Shown here: piece after piece, positions 43,861 to 52,587 of the stretch
Numbering within the stretch: the stretch's first letter is position 1
How the letters are laid out: each line of letters begins with the position of its first letter
Source of the DNA: Alphaproteobacteria bacterium
GTDB lineage: Bacteria > Pseudomonadota > Alphaproteobacteria > Rhodobacterales > Rhodobacteraceae
DNA: 64,000 nt
Direction: 5' to 3'
Assembly (NCBI GenBank): GCA_030425925.1
Contig: JAUHZO010000023.1
Span: forward strand, 1 to 64,000
Made by a program: the position numbers and the translations under genes
The notes under the pieces: generated by a model
What the model was told of the DNA's origin: nothing
Seen by the model: the letters and a program-made list of their open reading frames with translations, nothing else
Database searches by the model: none

Positions 43861-44952
43861 ATGGAAAACACTTGGCAATTTCCTCAAATGCCCGCCGACC
43901 GGCGGCCCGGCCGTGCCGCCTCCAGCTCTGCCGCGGGGCGTTATGAGCGGTATCGCCACGAGGCCGAGCCCGATGGCTGGGACATCCCCGAAGACGGCCC
44001 CGTGCTGCGTACCGAACTGCGCGACGAGGTGCCGCGCAAGGTGATCACCTATCAGCGTTCGCCCGATCTGCCCTTTGACCGGTCGCTGAACCCCTATCGC
44101 GGCTGCGAACATGGCTGCATCTACTGCTTTGCCCGGCCCACCCATGCCTGGCTGGGCCTGTCGCCGGGGCTGGATTTCGAAACCCGCCTTGTGGCGCGCC
44201 CCGACGCGCCCGCGGTGCTGGAGCGCGAGCTGCGCGCGCCGGGCTACCGCGTGGCTCCGCTGGCCATCGGCACCAATACCGACCCCTACCAGCCGGTCGA
44301 GCGCGACCGCGGCATAATGCGCGCCTGTCTGGAGGTGCTGCAGGCGTTCCGCCACCCCGTGGCCATCGTCACCAAGGGCGCGCTGATCGAACGCGATCTG
44401 GACATCCTCGCCGCCATGGCCGCCGACGGTCTGGTCAAGGTGGGGGTGTCTGTCACCACGCTGGATCCCGACCTGTCGCGCCGGATGGAGCCGCGCGCGC
44501 CGCGGCCGGCGCGGCGGCTGGAGACGATCCGCCGCCTGTCCGAGGCGGGGGTGCCGGTGCGCATCATGGCCTCGCCCATGGTGCCCGCGCTCACCGATCC
44601 GGAGCTTGAGGCGATCCTGGCCGCCGGGGCAAAGGCCGGGGCGCAGGCAGCCAGCTGGATCATGCTGCGCCTGCCGCTGGAGGTCGCGCCGCTCTGGCAG
44701 GACTGGCTGGCCGAGCATTATCCCGACCGGGCCGCCCGCGTGCTGGGCCACCTGCGCGACATGCATGGCGGGGCGCTCTATTCCGCGCGCTGGTTCACGC
44801 GGATGCGCGGCGAGGGGCCGTATGCCGACATCGTGGCAAAACGGTTCCGCCGCGCGGCGCGGCAGCTGGGGCTGGACCGCCCGCAGCCGGCGCTGCGCTG
44901 CGATCTGTTTGCCCCGCCGCCGCGCCCGGGCGACCAGCTGTCTCTGTTCTAG
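43861..44952 (+). CDS. PA0069-family radical SAM protein
   Basis: The ATG at 43861 (MENTWQFPQMPADRRPGRAA) gives 363 residues. The radical SAM cluster motif is YRGCEHGCIYCFARPTH (CxxxCxxC), preceded by SLNPYRG. The TIM-barrel region includes IGTNTDPYQPVERDRG and VTKGALIERDLDIL; the end GDQLSLF is typical of this family, which is related to spore photoproduct lyase but lacks its DNA-lesion context. Substrate unknown. Divergent from the corrinoid gene. Confidence 0.9.
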   Translation: MENTWQFPQMPADRRPGRAASSSAAGRYERYRHEAEPDGWDIPEDGPVLRTELRDEVPRKVITYQRSPDLPFDRSLNPYRGCEHGCIYCFARPTHAWLGLSPGLDFETRLVARPDAPAVLERELRAPGYRVAPLAIGTNTDPYQPVERDRGIMRACLEVLQAFRHPVAIVTKGALIERDLDILAAMAADGLVKVGVSVTTLDPDLSRRMEPRAPRPARRLETIRRLSEAGVPVRIMASPMVPALTDPELEAILAAGAKAGAQAASWIMLRLPLEVAPLWQDWLAEHYPDRAARVLGHLRDMHGGALYSARWFTRMRGEGPYADIVAKRFRRAARQLGLDRPQPALRCDLFAPPPRPGDQLSLF

Positions 44953-44977
44953 CCCGGGTGCAGCCGCTGGGGCTGCG

Positions 44978-45253
44978 TCAACCGTTGGCGGTGGTGGGGT
45001 CGATGGTGGTGTGGATTTCGGTGATCGTGTTGGCGGGAAAACCGCTCAGCTGCGCGTGTTCGCGGATCACGGCTTCGTCCTCGGCCAGGTAGACGCAAAA
45101 GGATTTGTTGCCCGCAAGATACGAATGCTGCCACTGCACCCGCGGGGCCAGCTTGGCCAGTGCGGCGTTCGACGCCTGGGCGGCGCCGCACAGCTCGGTC
45201 GCGCTCATGCTGCCAATACCGGGGATTTCGCGTTCGATGACAAAGGTTTTCAT
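44978..45253 (-). CDS. DUF4242 family protein
   Basis: A 91-residue DUF4242 protein (MKTFVIEREIPGIGSMSATE, LAPRVQWQHSYLAGNKSFCV, YLAEDEAVIREHAQLSGFPA). The family consists of small ferredoxin-like-fold proteins with unknown roles, often next to nickel or stress genes. Divergent from a LysR gene 113 bp away that may regulate it. Confidence 0.88.
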   Translation of the reverse strand: MKTFVIEREIPGIGSMSATELCGAAQASNAALAKLAPRVQWQHSYLAGNKSFCVYLAEDEAVIREHAQLSGFPANTITEIHTTIDPTTANG

Positions 45254-45366
45254 GGATGAGTCCTTTCAGGATCAGAGGGGGGCTGCCTTCACATCAGAAC
45301 CGGTTTCCGTCCGCGGGTCACTTCAGGTATTCTTGAACGTGCATAACAAAATCTTTCCGGGGGACC

Positions 45367-46302
45367 ATGCAGGTCGACCATCTCAATGCCTGGCGTGCGG
45401 TCGAGGCCGTGATCCGGACAGGCACCGTTGCCGCCGCGGCGGACGAGGTCGGCGTGACCAGCGCCGCCATCGCTGCGCAGATCCGCAGGCTGGAGGAGCG
45501 GCTTGGCCGCCCGCTGTTTCGCCGCCTGCCCGGCGGGTTGGAGCCGGTCGACGAGATGGCCGCCATGGCGCAGACGCTGCGGGCCGGGTTCTCCGGCATC
45601 GCTTCGGTCCAGAAGGCGCTGCAGGAGCGCAGCCCGTCGCGCCAGGTGTCGCTGACGGTCACCGCGACCTTCGCGGAAACCTGGCTGCCACGCCATCTGC
45701 CCGAACTCTTCGCCCGGGTCGGGGCCATCGACCTGCGGCTGGATACGACCTGGACGGTGGTGGATCTCGCCACCTCTGACGTGCATTTCGCGATCCGCTT
45801 CATGCCCGAGCCGGGACAGGGCATCGCGGCGTTGCCTTTGTTGCCCAGCGGCGTCGTGCCGGTCTGCACCGCCGATTTCGCAGACCGCTACGATCTGCAT
45901 CCCGGGCGTCGCGATCTGGCCGGCGTGCCCATCGTGCATATCGAGGTGCCCACCAGCGATCCGGATTGGCAGGGCTGGACGGGTTGGAGCGCGCAGACCG
46001 GTATTCGGCTGCCCCAGGACGAGGCCGCGCAGCGCTTTGTGCTCCAAGCCAGCGGCGCGCGCATCGCGCGGTCCGGTATCGGCCTCGTGCTGGGCGGGTT
46101 GTCAGACATCCTCGATTCGGTCGCTGCCGGTCACCTGGTGTTTCCGTTCGGGCCGGACTCGATCCTGCCTGCCAGCTATTGGCACCGCATCGCGTGGCGC
46201 GAGGGCAGGCGGTTCGGCCCCGTCCAGCGCGAAGTGCGCGACTGGATCGTCGCGCGCAGCGCAGAGGACAGGGACCTGATGCGGCGCGTCTTCGGCGTCT
46301 GA
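45367..46302 (+). CDS. LysR family regulator
   Basis: 311 residues. The N-terminal HTH is AWRAVEAVIRTGTVAAAADE with VGVTSAAIAAQIRRLEERLG (about 8-50), followed by a hinge and a periplasmic-binding-like effector domain (TVTATFAETWLPRHLPELFA, DVHFAIRFMPEPGQG). The architecture resembles GcvA-type LysR proteins. It is divergent from the DUF4242 gene, its likely target, and lies 8 bp from the convergent bmt. Confidence 0.9.
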   Translation: MQVDHLNAWRAVEAVIRTGTVAAAADEVGVTSAAIAAQIRRLEERLGRPLFRRLPGGLEPVDEMAAMAQTLRAGFSGIASVQKALQERSPSRQVSLTVTATFAETWLPRHLPELFARVGAIDLRLDTTWTVVDLATSDVHFAIRFMPEPGQGIAALPLLPSGVVPVCTADFADRYDLHPGRRDLAGVPIVHIEVPTSDPDWQGWTGWSAQTGIRLPQDEAAQRFVLQASGARIARSGIGLVLGGLSDILDSVAAGHLVFPFGPDSILPASYWHRIAWREGRRFGPVQREVRDWIVARSAEDRDLMRRVFGV

Positions 46303-46310
46303 CGCGGTGC

Positions 46311-47327
46311 TCAGACCCGCCGCCGGCGCCCGCGCCGTTCGCGCGTCGGGCCGGTGTCGTCTCCGGTGCCGTCGCTTTGCGACGAAAACCCGCCCAGCAG
46401 GTCGGCGATGTGGTCCAGCGTCGGACGGTCGCCGCGCGGGCGGGTTTCGAGCGCCGCGCGCATGGCGCGCAGGTGGTCGGGCATGGTGCCGCAGCAGCCG
46501 CCGATGATCGTCGCCCCGGCATCCCGCGCCAGCACGGCATATTCCGCCATCAGTTCCGGCGTGCCGTCATAGTGGATATGGCCGTCGACATATTTCGGAA
46601 TGCCGGCATTGCCCTTGGCGACGATGGGCCGCTCTGTCCCGGTGGCGACAAAGCCCAGCACGGTGCGCAACAGGTCCGACGCGCCCACGCCGCAATTCGC
46701 GCCAAAGGCCAGCGGCGGGTTGGGCAGGCCATCCACCAGCGTGACCATGTCGGGCGCGGTCACCCCCATCATGGTGCGCCCGGCGGTATCAAAGCTCATG
46801 GTGCCGCACCACGGCATCCCGGCCTTGTCAAAGGCCTCGGCGGCGGCGGCGAATTCCTCCGGCGCGCTGATCGTCTCGACCCAGAGCACGTCGGCCCCGC
46901 CGGCCTTGAGGCCCTGCGCGGTTTCCTCGAACATCTCGACGGCGGTTTCGTGGCTCAGCGTGCCCGCGGCCCCCATGATCTCGCCCGTGGGGCCAACCGA
47001 CCCGGCCACGATCACGTCGCGCCCGGCGCTGTCGGCGATCTCGCGCCCCAGTTCGGCGGCAAGCCGCGACAGGTCAAAGGCGCGGTGGCCGGCATCGTGC
47101 AGTTTCAGCCGCGAGGCATTGGCGCCGAAGGAATTGGTCAGGAACAGGTCCGATCCGGCCTCGACCGCGCCGCGATAGAGCGCGCGGATCTTGTCGGGCT
47201 CGGTCTCGTTCCAGAATTCCGGTGCATCGCCCGAGCTGAGCCCCATGTTGAACAGGTTGGTGCCGGTGGCCCCGTCGGCCAGAAGCCAGTCGCGCCCGGC
47301 AAGGGCCTTGGTCAATGCGTCGGTCAT
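46311..47327 (-). CDS. bmt: Betaine--homocysteine S-methyltransferase
   Basis: 338 residues, homocysteine S-methyltransferase fold. N-terminal LLADGATGTNLFNMGL and the zinc-binding Cys motifs GANCGVG and IIGGCCGTMPDHLRAM are present. It transfers a methyl group from glycine betaine (or related donors) to homocysteine, giving methionine and dimethylglycine. The C-terminal tail is Arg-rich. It lies between the corrinoid protein and the MttB-family gene, consistent with a shared C1/betaine theme. Confidence 0.88.
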   Translation of the reverse strand: MTDALTKALAGRDWLLADGATGTNLFNMGLSSGDAPEFWNETEPDKIRALYRGAVEAGSDLFLTNSFGANASRLKLHDAGHRAFDLSRLAAELGREIADSAGRDVIVAGSVGPTGEIMGAAGTLSHETAVEMFEETAQGLKAGGADVLWVETISAPEEFAAAAEAFDKAGMPWCGTMSFDTAGRTMMGVTAPDMVTLVDGLPNPPLAFGANCGVGASDLLRTVLGFVATGTERPIVAKGNAGIPKYVDGHIHYDGTPELMAEYAVLARDAGATIIGGCCGTMPDHLRAMRAALETRPRGDRPTLDHIADLLGGFSSQSDGTGDDTGPTRERRGRRRRV

Positions 47328-47402
47328 GGGGTGCCTTTCGTGATCCGGCCTCGGCTGTGGCAGGGTGGCGGGACTAAGGCAAATTCATAATCTGCAAGAT
47401 GA

Positions 47403-47768
47403 TCATGAGCCGGATTGCGGGTCGGATCGGTCCTGCCATTTGCAGCAGCCCCGGAGCGGCAGGCGCCCGGCAGAACTGGGCACCGCAACCTCGATGCTGA
47501 TGGGCAGCGTGGCGCGCACCACGCGACAGGCGCGGTTTTCCAGAAAGACCGGCCAGCGCTCGCGGGCGGTGATCAGATCGTGACTGGAAAAGCCATCGGC
47601 GCGCCCGGCAAGGCCCGGATCCAGCGTATAGCGCCCGTCGCCCAGATAATCGAAGGCGACGGTGTCGTCTTCGATCGTCATCATCCAGCCGGGCCGCGTG
47701 CCAAGGCAGAGCAGCGTGTCGGCCATGACGGCAGAGGGAAGGAGCAGGAGAACCAGGATCAGGCGCAT
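47403..47768 (-). CDS. Exported hypothetical protein (121 aa)
   Basis: A signal peptide (MRLILVLLLLPSAVMADTLL) precedes a small protein with CLGTRPGWMMTIEDDTVAFD, an N-terminal motif of conserved periplasmic proteins, and three later Cys (NRACRVVR, LRGCCKWQD). Disulfides are likely. Function unknown. It lies upstream of bmt on the same strand. Confidence 0.7.
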   Translation of the reverse strand: MRLILVLLLLPSAVMADTLLCLGTRPGWMMTIEDDTVAFDYLGDGRYTLDPGLAGRADGFSSHDLITARERWPVFLENRACRVVRATLPISIEVAVPSSAGRLPLRGCCKWQDRSDPQSGS

Positions 47769-47805
47769 GGCCCATAGATGACACGCGGTGCGCGTCTGAA
47801 AAGGG

Positions 47806-48438
47806 TCAATGCGGGAAAGTGTCGGGAAGGTGATCGCCCAGGGATACGGCCTGCGCGGCGGACCAGAGCGGTGCGCGGATCAGGTTCAGCCCCCAGGCAG
47901 CGGTTTCCCGGGCCTGTTCGCGCAGCCAGCGCAGCGGCGTCGCCTCGCCGCGCGCCGAGGCGCAGACCGCCGCCGGTCGGCCCGCCCAGAGGAAGGTGGC
48001 ACCGCCGCGCAGGGCGTGGAACGGCTCGGTGATCACCAGCACGCGGTCCTCGTCGCGCAGGAAGGGCAGCGAGAACAAGGCGTTTTCCAGCGTCGATTGC
48101 GACTCGCTTTCCTGGGTCACGACATCCGCGGGCACACCGGCGGCCACCGCGTCGCGGGCCATGGCAAGGCCGATGGGCGTGCCGTCCTTCGCGGCACCGC
48201 CGCCGGACATGTGGATGCGGTCCAGCAGGCCTCTCTGGTAGAGCGCGACACTGGCCGCCACCCGCGCCGCGCTGTCGGGCGTCAGCCGCCCGTCGCCTTC
48301 GATGGCGCTGCCCAGCACGACGGCAATGTCGGCGCTCTGCGTGCGCTCGGCGCAGCGGGGGACAACCCCCTGTGAGACCAGCGCCAGCGTGAAACAGAGC
48401 GCGGTGTAGGCCAGCGCCAGACGCAACACCGCCCTCAT
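47806..48438 (-). CDS. YdcF-like DUF218 protein
   Basis: 210 residues. One N-terminal membrane helix (LALAYTALCFTLALVSQGVV) is followed by the DUF218 domain (SADIAVVLGSAIEGDGRLTP, ARVAASVALYQRGLLDRIHM, SGGGAAKDGTPIG, ESESQSTLENALF, VLVITEPFHALRG). DUF218/ElyC-SanA proteins act in envelope precursor metabolism or vancomycin sensitivity. Probably anchored in the inner membrane. Confidence 0.9.
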   Translation of the reverse strand: MRAVLRLALAYTALCFTLALVSQGVVPRCAERTQSADIAVVLGSAIEGDGRLTPDSAARVAASVALYQRGLLDRIHMSGGGAAKDGTPIGLAMARDAVAAGVPADVVTQESESQSTLENALFSLPFLRDEDRVLVITEPFHALRGGATFLWAGRPAAVCASARGEATPLRWLREQARETAAWGLNLIRAPLWSAAQAVSLGDHLPDTFPH

Positions 48439-48532
48439 GCCGCGGACCTCCCGCGCTGCACGGGAGGTCCCGGATCAAGTCCGGGACTGCGGCAGGCCAG
48501 GGCGACGGGCGGCGAGAGGCGCGACGGGGCTG

Positions 48533-50092
48533 TCATTCCCACTCGATGGTGCCGGGGGGTTTGGAGGTCACGTCATAGGTGACGCGGTTGATGCCCTTGA
48601 CCTCGTTGATGATGCGCGTTGCGGTTTCGCCAAGGAAGTCATGGCTGAACGGGTAGTAATCGGCGGTCATCCCGTCGACGGACGTCACGGCGCGCAGCGC
48701 GCAGGCGTAATCATAGGTGCGCCCGTCGCCCATCACGCCGACCGTGCGCACGGGCAACAGGGCGACAAAGGCCTGCCATATCTCGTCGTAAAGCCCGTGC
48801 TTGCGGATCTGGTCGATATAGACGGCGTCCGCGCGGCGCAGGATCTCGAGCTTGTCGCGGGTGATCTCGCCGGGGCAGCGGATGGCAAGGCCCGGGCCGG
48901 GGAAGGGGTGGCGGCCGATGAAGCTTTGCGGCAGGCCCAGTTCGCGTCCCAGCGCGCGGACCTCGTCCTTGAACAGCTCGCGCAGCGGTTCCACCAGCTT
49001 CAGCCCCATCTTCTCGGGCAGCCCGCCCACATTATGGTGCGACTTGATGGTGACCGACGGTCCGCCCGAGAAGCTGACGGATTCGATCACGTCGGGATAC
49101 AGCGTGCCCTGGGCCAGGAACTCGGCCCCGTCGATGGCGTTGGCGTGTTTCTGGAACACGTCGATAAACAATCTCCCGATTGTTTTGCGCTTTGTTTCCG
49201 GATCGGAAACGCCTTCAAGCTCACCCAGGAACAGCTCGGATTCATCGGCGTGGATCAGCGGGATGTTGTAGTTGTCGCGGAACATGCCCACGACCTCCTG
49301 CGCCTCGCCCTGCCGCAAGAGCCCGTGATCCACAAAGACGCAAGTCAGCTGGTCGCCGATGGCCTCGTGGATCAGCACGGCGGCGACAGAGCTGTCCACC
49401 CCGCCCGACAGCCCGCAAATCACCCGTTTGTCGCCCACCTGCGCGCGGATCCGGGCAATCGCCTCGTCGCGATAGCTGGCCATGGTCCAGTCGCCGGTGA
49501 ACCCGGCGAGGCGCACGAAATTCTCGTACAGCTTTGCCCCGCGCGGGGTGTGGTGCACCTCGGGGTGGAACTGCACGGCGTAGAAGCGGCGGGCGGGGTC
49601 GGCGGTGATGGCAAAGGGGGCGCCGGGCGAGGTGCCGAAGACCTCGAAACCCGGGGCAAGCTCGGCCACGTGATCGCCATGGCTCATCCACACCTGTTCG
49701 CGGCCGCCGTCGAACCAGCCGTCGAGCAGGTCCAGCCGGCCGGCCTGTTCCACATAGGCGCGGCCAAACTCGGCGGTGCCCTCGCCCGACACGACGCGGC
49801 CCCCCAGCTGGGTCATCATCACCTGCTGGCCATAGCAGATGCCCAGGATCGGCACGCCGTAGTCAAAGATGCCGTCGGGCGCGCGCGGGCTGCCCGCGCG
49901 GGTGACGCTGTCGGGCCCGCCGGAAAAGATGATCGCCCGGGGCGCCATCGCCCGCACCATCTCCATGGTGACGCTCTGATAGGGATGGATCTCGCAATAG
50001 ACGCTCAGCTCGCGCAGGCGGCGCGCGATCAGTTGCGTCACCTGGGAACCGAAGTCGACGATCAAAAGGCGGTCATGCTGGGTCTGGGTCAT
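48533..50092 (-). CDS. guaA: GMP synthase (glutamine-hydrolysing)
   Basis: 519 residues. The class I glutamine amidotransferase domain has the nucleophile motif [10 protein letters not shown] (Cys about 85) and [10 protein letters not shown] (His, Glu). The ATP pyrophosphatase domain has [20 protein letters not shown], and the C-terminal dimerisation domain ends [16 protein letters not shown]. It converts XMP to GMP with glutamine and ATP in the cytoplasm. Encoded alone, upstream of ydcF-like on the same strand. Confidence 0.97.
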   Translation of the reverse strand: MTQTQHDRLLIVDFGSQVTQLIARRLRELSVYCEIHPYQSVTMEMVRAMAPRAIIFSGGPDSVTRAGSPRAPDGIFDYGVPILGICYGQQVMMTQLGGRVVSGEGTAEFGRAYVEQAGRLDLLDGWFDGGREQVWMSHGDHVAELAPGFEVFGTSPGAPFAITADPARRFYAVQFHPEVHHTPRGAKLYENFVRLAGFTGDWTMASYRDEAIARIRAQVGDKRVICGLSGGVDSSVAAVLIHEAIGDQLTCVFVDHGLLRQGEAQEVVGMFRDNYNIPLIHADESELFLGELEGVSDPETKRKTIGRLFIDVFQKHANAIDGAEFLAQGTLYPDVIESVSFSGGPSVTIKSHHNVGGLPEKMGLKLVEPLRELFKDEVRALGRELGLPQSFIGRHPFPGPGLAIRCPGEITRDKLEILRRADAVYIDQIRKHGLYDEIWQAFVALLPVRTVGVMGDGRTYDYACALRAVTSVDGMTADYYPFSHDFLGETATRIINEVKGINRVTYDVTSKPPGTIEWE

Positions 50093-50147
50093 GGCCTGTC
50101 TCTAGGCAGGGCGGAGGGCAAGGGCAAGACGGGTCTGTCCCGCACCG

Positions 50148-51344
50148 TCAGGACGCGACAAAGCGTTCGATCAGCGTCATGGCGCGCTCCCATTCGGGAT
50201 CGGTGGGCAGCAGCACGTGGTTGCGGCTTTGCAGGCGCACGAATCGCGCGCCCTGAATGCCGGCGGCAAGCTTCTGACCTTGCGAGACCGGGTGGATCGC
50301 ATCCGCTTCGGCGTGCAGGACAAGCGTGGGCGCCCTGACCCGGGGCAGGATGTCCGCCACCTGAAAGCGGTCGATCACCTGGCGCAGGGTGATCGCGGTC
50401 TGCGGCGCGGCGGTGGCCAATTGCAGGGCGATCAGGTCGTCGCGCTGGGCGCGGTCGGCGTCGGGGGCAAACAGCGCGATGGTCGATTGCATGAACGCGC
50501 TGTCCTGCTTGCCCCAGCCGGCGCGGATCAGCGCCAGCAAGGTCTCTTCGTCCACCGCGTCATCGCTTGGGGCGCGGTGCACGCGGCCTTCGACATAGCC
50601 GCCGATGATCACCAGCCTGGCCACCCGGTCGGGATGGCGCGCGGCATAGCTGACCGCAACCGGCCCGGCCTGCGAGGCGGCATAGAGGGTAAAGCGCTCC
50701 AGCCCTGCCGCCTCGGTGACGGCCTCCAGATCGTCGACAAAGCCCTCGATGCCGTCGATCGGCGCATCTCGGGCTGACAGGCCGGTGCCGCGCAGATCGT
50801 AGCGCAGCAGGCGGTGGTTCTGTTCCAGACGCGCCAGGACCGGGCCCCAGACGACGCTGTGCCGGTCCAGCTCCAGATGCGACATCCAGTGCCCGATGCG
50901 CACCATGGGCAGGCCGTCTCCGGCAAGGCTGTAGGCGATGGCGCTGCCATCGCGCGACAGCGCGTAGCGCACGTCCGGCACCTGTGCCGGGACCGGCGCG
51001 GGCGTGGCGGCAGCGGTGTCAGTGTCGGTGTCGGGCCCGGTGTCCACTGGCACCGCAAACTGGAACCCGCGCCGCGCCACCGTCTTCACGATGCGCTGTT
51101 CGCGTCCCGAATCGCCCAGCGCCGCGCGCGCGGCGCTGATGCGCGCGCTGATCGTGGCGTCCGACACGGCCAGCCCGCGCCAGACGGTGTCGACCAGCTG
51201 GTCCTTGCTCACCACCACGCCGCCGCTTTGGGCCAGGCAGGCGATCAGGTCGAACACCTGCGGCTCGACATGCACCTGCTGTCCGGCGCGGCTCAGCCTG
51301 CGGCGGTCGAGGTCCAGAACACAGCAGTCGAAACGCAGGATCAT
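50148..51344 (-). CDS. Winged-helix regulator fused to alpha/beta hydrolase
   Basis: 398 residues. The N-terminal Trans_reg_C winged helix (CCVLDLDRRRLSRAGQQVHV, VEPQVFDLIACLAQSGGVVV, DATISARISAARAALGDSGR, TVARRGFQFAVPV; about 1-105) is joined by a Thr/Pro linker to an alpha/beta hydrolase. The nucleophile elbow reads AASQAG instead of GxSxG, and a late His lies in RNHVLLPTDPEW. It may be an enzyme-like sensor regulator. It is the intact paralogue of the truncated 22579-22818 gene and is divergent from a small gene 143 bp away. Confidence 0.88.
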   Translation of the reverse strand: MILRFDCCVLDLDRRRLSRAGQQVHVEPQVFDLIACLAQSGGVVVSKDQLVDTVWRGLAVSDATISARISAARAALGDSGREQRIVKTVARRGFQFAVPVDTGPDTDTDTAAATPAPVPAQVPDVRYALSRDGSAIAYSLAGDGLPMVRIGHWMSHLELDRHSVVWGPVLARLEQNHRLLRYDLRGTGLSARDAPIDGIEGFVDDLEAVTEAAGLERFTLYAASQAGPVAVSYAARHPDRVARLVIIGGYVEGRVHRAPSDDAVDEETLLALIRAGWGKQDSAFMQSTIALFAPDADRAQRDDLIALQLATAAPQTAITLRQVIDRFQVADILPRVRAPTLVLHAEADAIHPVSQGQKLAAGIQGARFVRLQSRNHVLLPTDPEWERAMTLIERFVAS

Positions 51345-51487
51345 GCGCGGATTTCAGGCGGCGCGGTGCCCGAAGGCAAGGAAATTCGCAAGGTCGAAGG
51401 AAATCAGAAGGAATTCGCAAGACGCTCTTCAAGCGGGCGGCGCGGGTCCGTGGTGAACTGGCATCACAGCTTGAAGGAGACAGCGAC
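51345..51487. promoter_or_regulatory. Divergent control region, copy B
   Basis: Between the fused regulator and a small gene, TCTTCAAGCG lies at 51426-51435 (82 bp from the regulator start and 62 bp from the small-gene start), matching the copy at 22900. Two direct repeats, AAGGAAATTCGCAAG at about 51378 and AAGGAATTCGCAAG at about 51408, lie 30 bp apart on one face of the helix. They could be regulator sites. Confidence 0.55.
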
Positions 51488-51661
51488 ATGACCCCCATCC
51501 GCACCCGCCGCGACGGCAGCATCGACACCGGTTTCTACATGGCGCGCGGCCGCCGCCTGCGCAGCGAACAGGCGCACGGGATGCTGGGCCGCAGCCCGGC
51601 CGACACGCCGCAGCCCGAACGCCGCCGCTTTGCCCGCCTGTGGCGCACCGATCTGGCCTGA
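51488..51661 (+). CDS. Small basic protein (57 aa) divergent from the fused regulator
   Basis: ATG at 51488 with a GAAGGAGA site encodes MTPIRTRRDGSIDTGFYMAR, then GRRLRSEQAHGMLGRS and an Arg-rich end. The IDTGFYMARGRRLRS segment looks like a conserved module of short roseobacter proteins; this is recollection, not a search. It is followed by the tandem Lin0512 genes on the same strand. Confidence 0.65.
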   Translation: MTPIRTRRDGSIDTGFYMARGRRLRSEQAHGMLGRSPADTPQPERRRFARLWRTDLA

Positions 51662-51745
51662 CCGGGAGGCCAGCGGCCCCGCGGACCGAAAAGGGCCTTG
51701 CCCTTCTGCGGTGCGCGGGGCCAACTTGCGCGGGGGAGGACCTGC

Positions 51746-52090
51746 ATGCGCATACTCACGGAATTCGGCATGGGCACCTCGCTCAGGCGCGGCGACTACA
51801 CCGAGGCGGCAAGCCGCGCCCTGCGCGACGCGTTGTGGCACAATTCGATCAACGCCGCCGAGGTTTTCGGCTTTGCCCGCGAGCACATGCGCCTGACGGT
51901 GGAGATCGGCGTCGCTGATCCGGACGCGGTGGAGGTGGCGGCGCTGGAGGCGGTCTTTCCCTATGGCAGGCCGCAGGTCCGGGTGGTCGAGGGCGGGCTC
52001 GACATCCCGCGGCCCGACGGCAGTGGCAATCCTACCGTGATCGCCGTGGCGGCAATCACGGTCTCGTTCGAGATGGAGCGCAGCGCATGA
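51746..52090 (+). CDS. Lin0512 family protein, copy 1
   Basis: The ATG at 51746 after GGGGGAGGA gives 114 residues of the Lin0512 family (TEFGMGTSLRRGDYTEAASR, LRDALWHNSINAAEVFGF, MRLTVEIGVADPDAVEVAAL, VRVVEGGLDI). Lin0512 proteins are small, of unknown biochemical role, and commonly encoded beside non-pyrrolysine MttB-family methyltransferases. Its stop overlaps the second Lin0512 start as ATGA, so the two proteins may form a heteromer. Confidence 0.88.
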   Translation: MRILTEFGMGTSLRRGDYTEAASRALRDALWHNSINAAEVFGFAREHMRLTVEIGVADPDAVEVAALEAVFPYGRPQVRVVEGGLDIPRPDGSGNPTVIAVAAITVSFEMERSA

Positions 52091-52455
52091 GCGACCGGCA
52101 AAGGCTGATCATCGAGATGGGCATGGGGCTTGACCTGCACGGGCAGGATTACACCAAGGCGGCGCGCCGGGCGCTGGAGGATGCGCTGCACCATTCCGCC
52201 CTGCCGATCCTGAAAAGCCTCGACCTTGACGATGCCGAGATCGACATCCGCGTCACCGTGGGTGTGCAGGCTCCGGACGCGCTGGACCGCGCCGCGCTCA
52301 GGCCGCTGTTTCCCCGCGGCACGGTGACGATCCGCGCCGTCAAGGGCGGGCTCGACGTGGCGGCGGGCGAGGGCGGCGACCGGCATGTCGTGGCCACCGC
52401 CTCGGTCGAGGTGTTTGTCCCGCGGCAGGAGGGCTGGCAGCTCTCGCAGCCCTGA
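52087..52455 (+). CDS. Lin0512 family protein, copy 2
   Basis: 122 residues with the same motif arrangement as copy 1 (IEMGMGLDLHGQDYTKAARR, ALEDALHHSALPILKSLDLD, RVTVGVQAPDALDRAAL, VRAVKGGLD-like VTIRAVKGGLDV). It is translationally coupled to copy 1. Divergence between the copies suggests two subunits rather than a recent duplication. The MttB-family gene follows 133 bp later. Confidence 0.88.
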   Translation: MSDRQRLIIEMGMGLDLHGQDYTKAARRALEDALHHSALPILKSLDLDDAEIDIRVTVGVQAPDALDRAALRPLFPRGTVTIRAVKGGLDVAAGEGGDRHVVATASVEVFVPRQEGWQLSQP

Positions 52456-52587
52456 CACCGGTGCCTGATGTCGCTTTCGCCCCTGACAGGACGGAAACCG
52501 CCCAAACCGGCGGCCACTCGCACGATAAGACCTGATCCACCAAGCGGGGAGGCATGACGCGCCCCCGACATCGTGTGAGGGCTCTTG

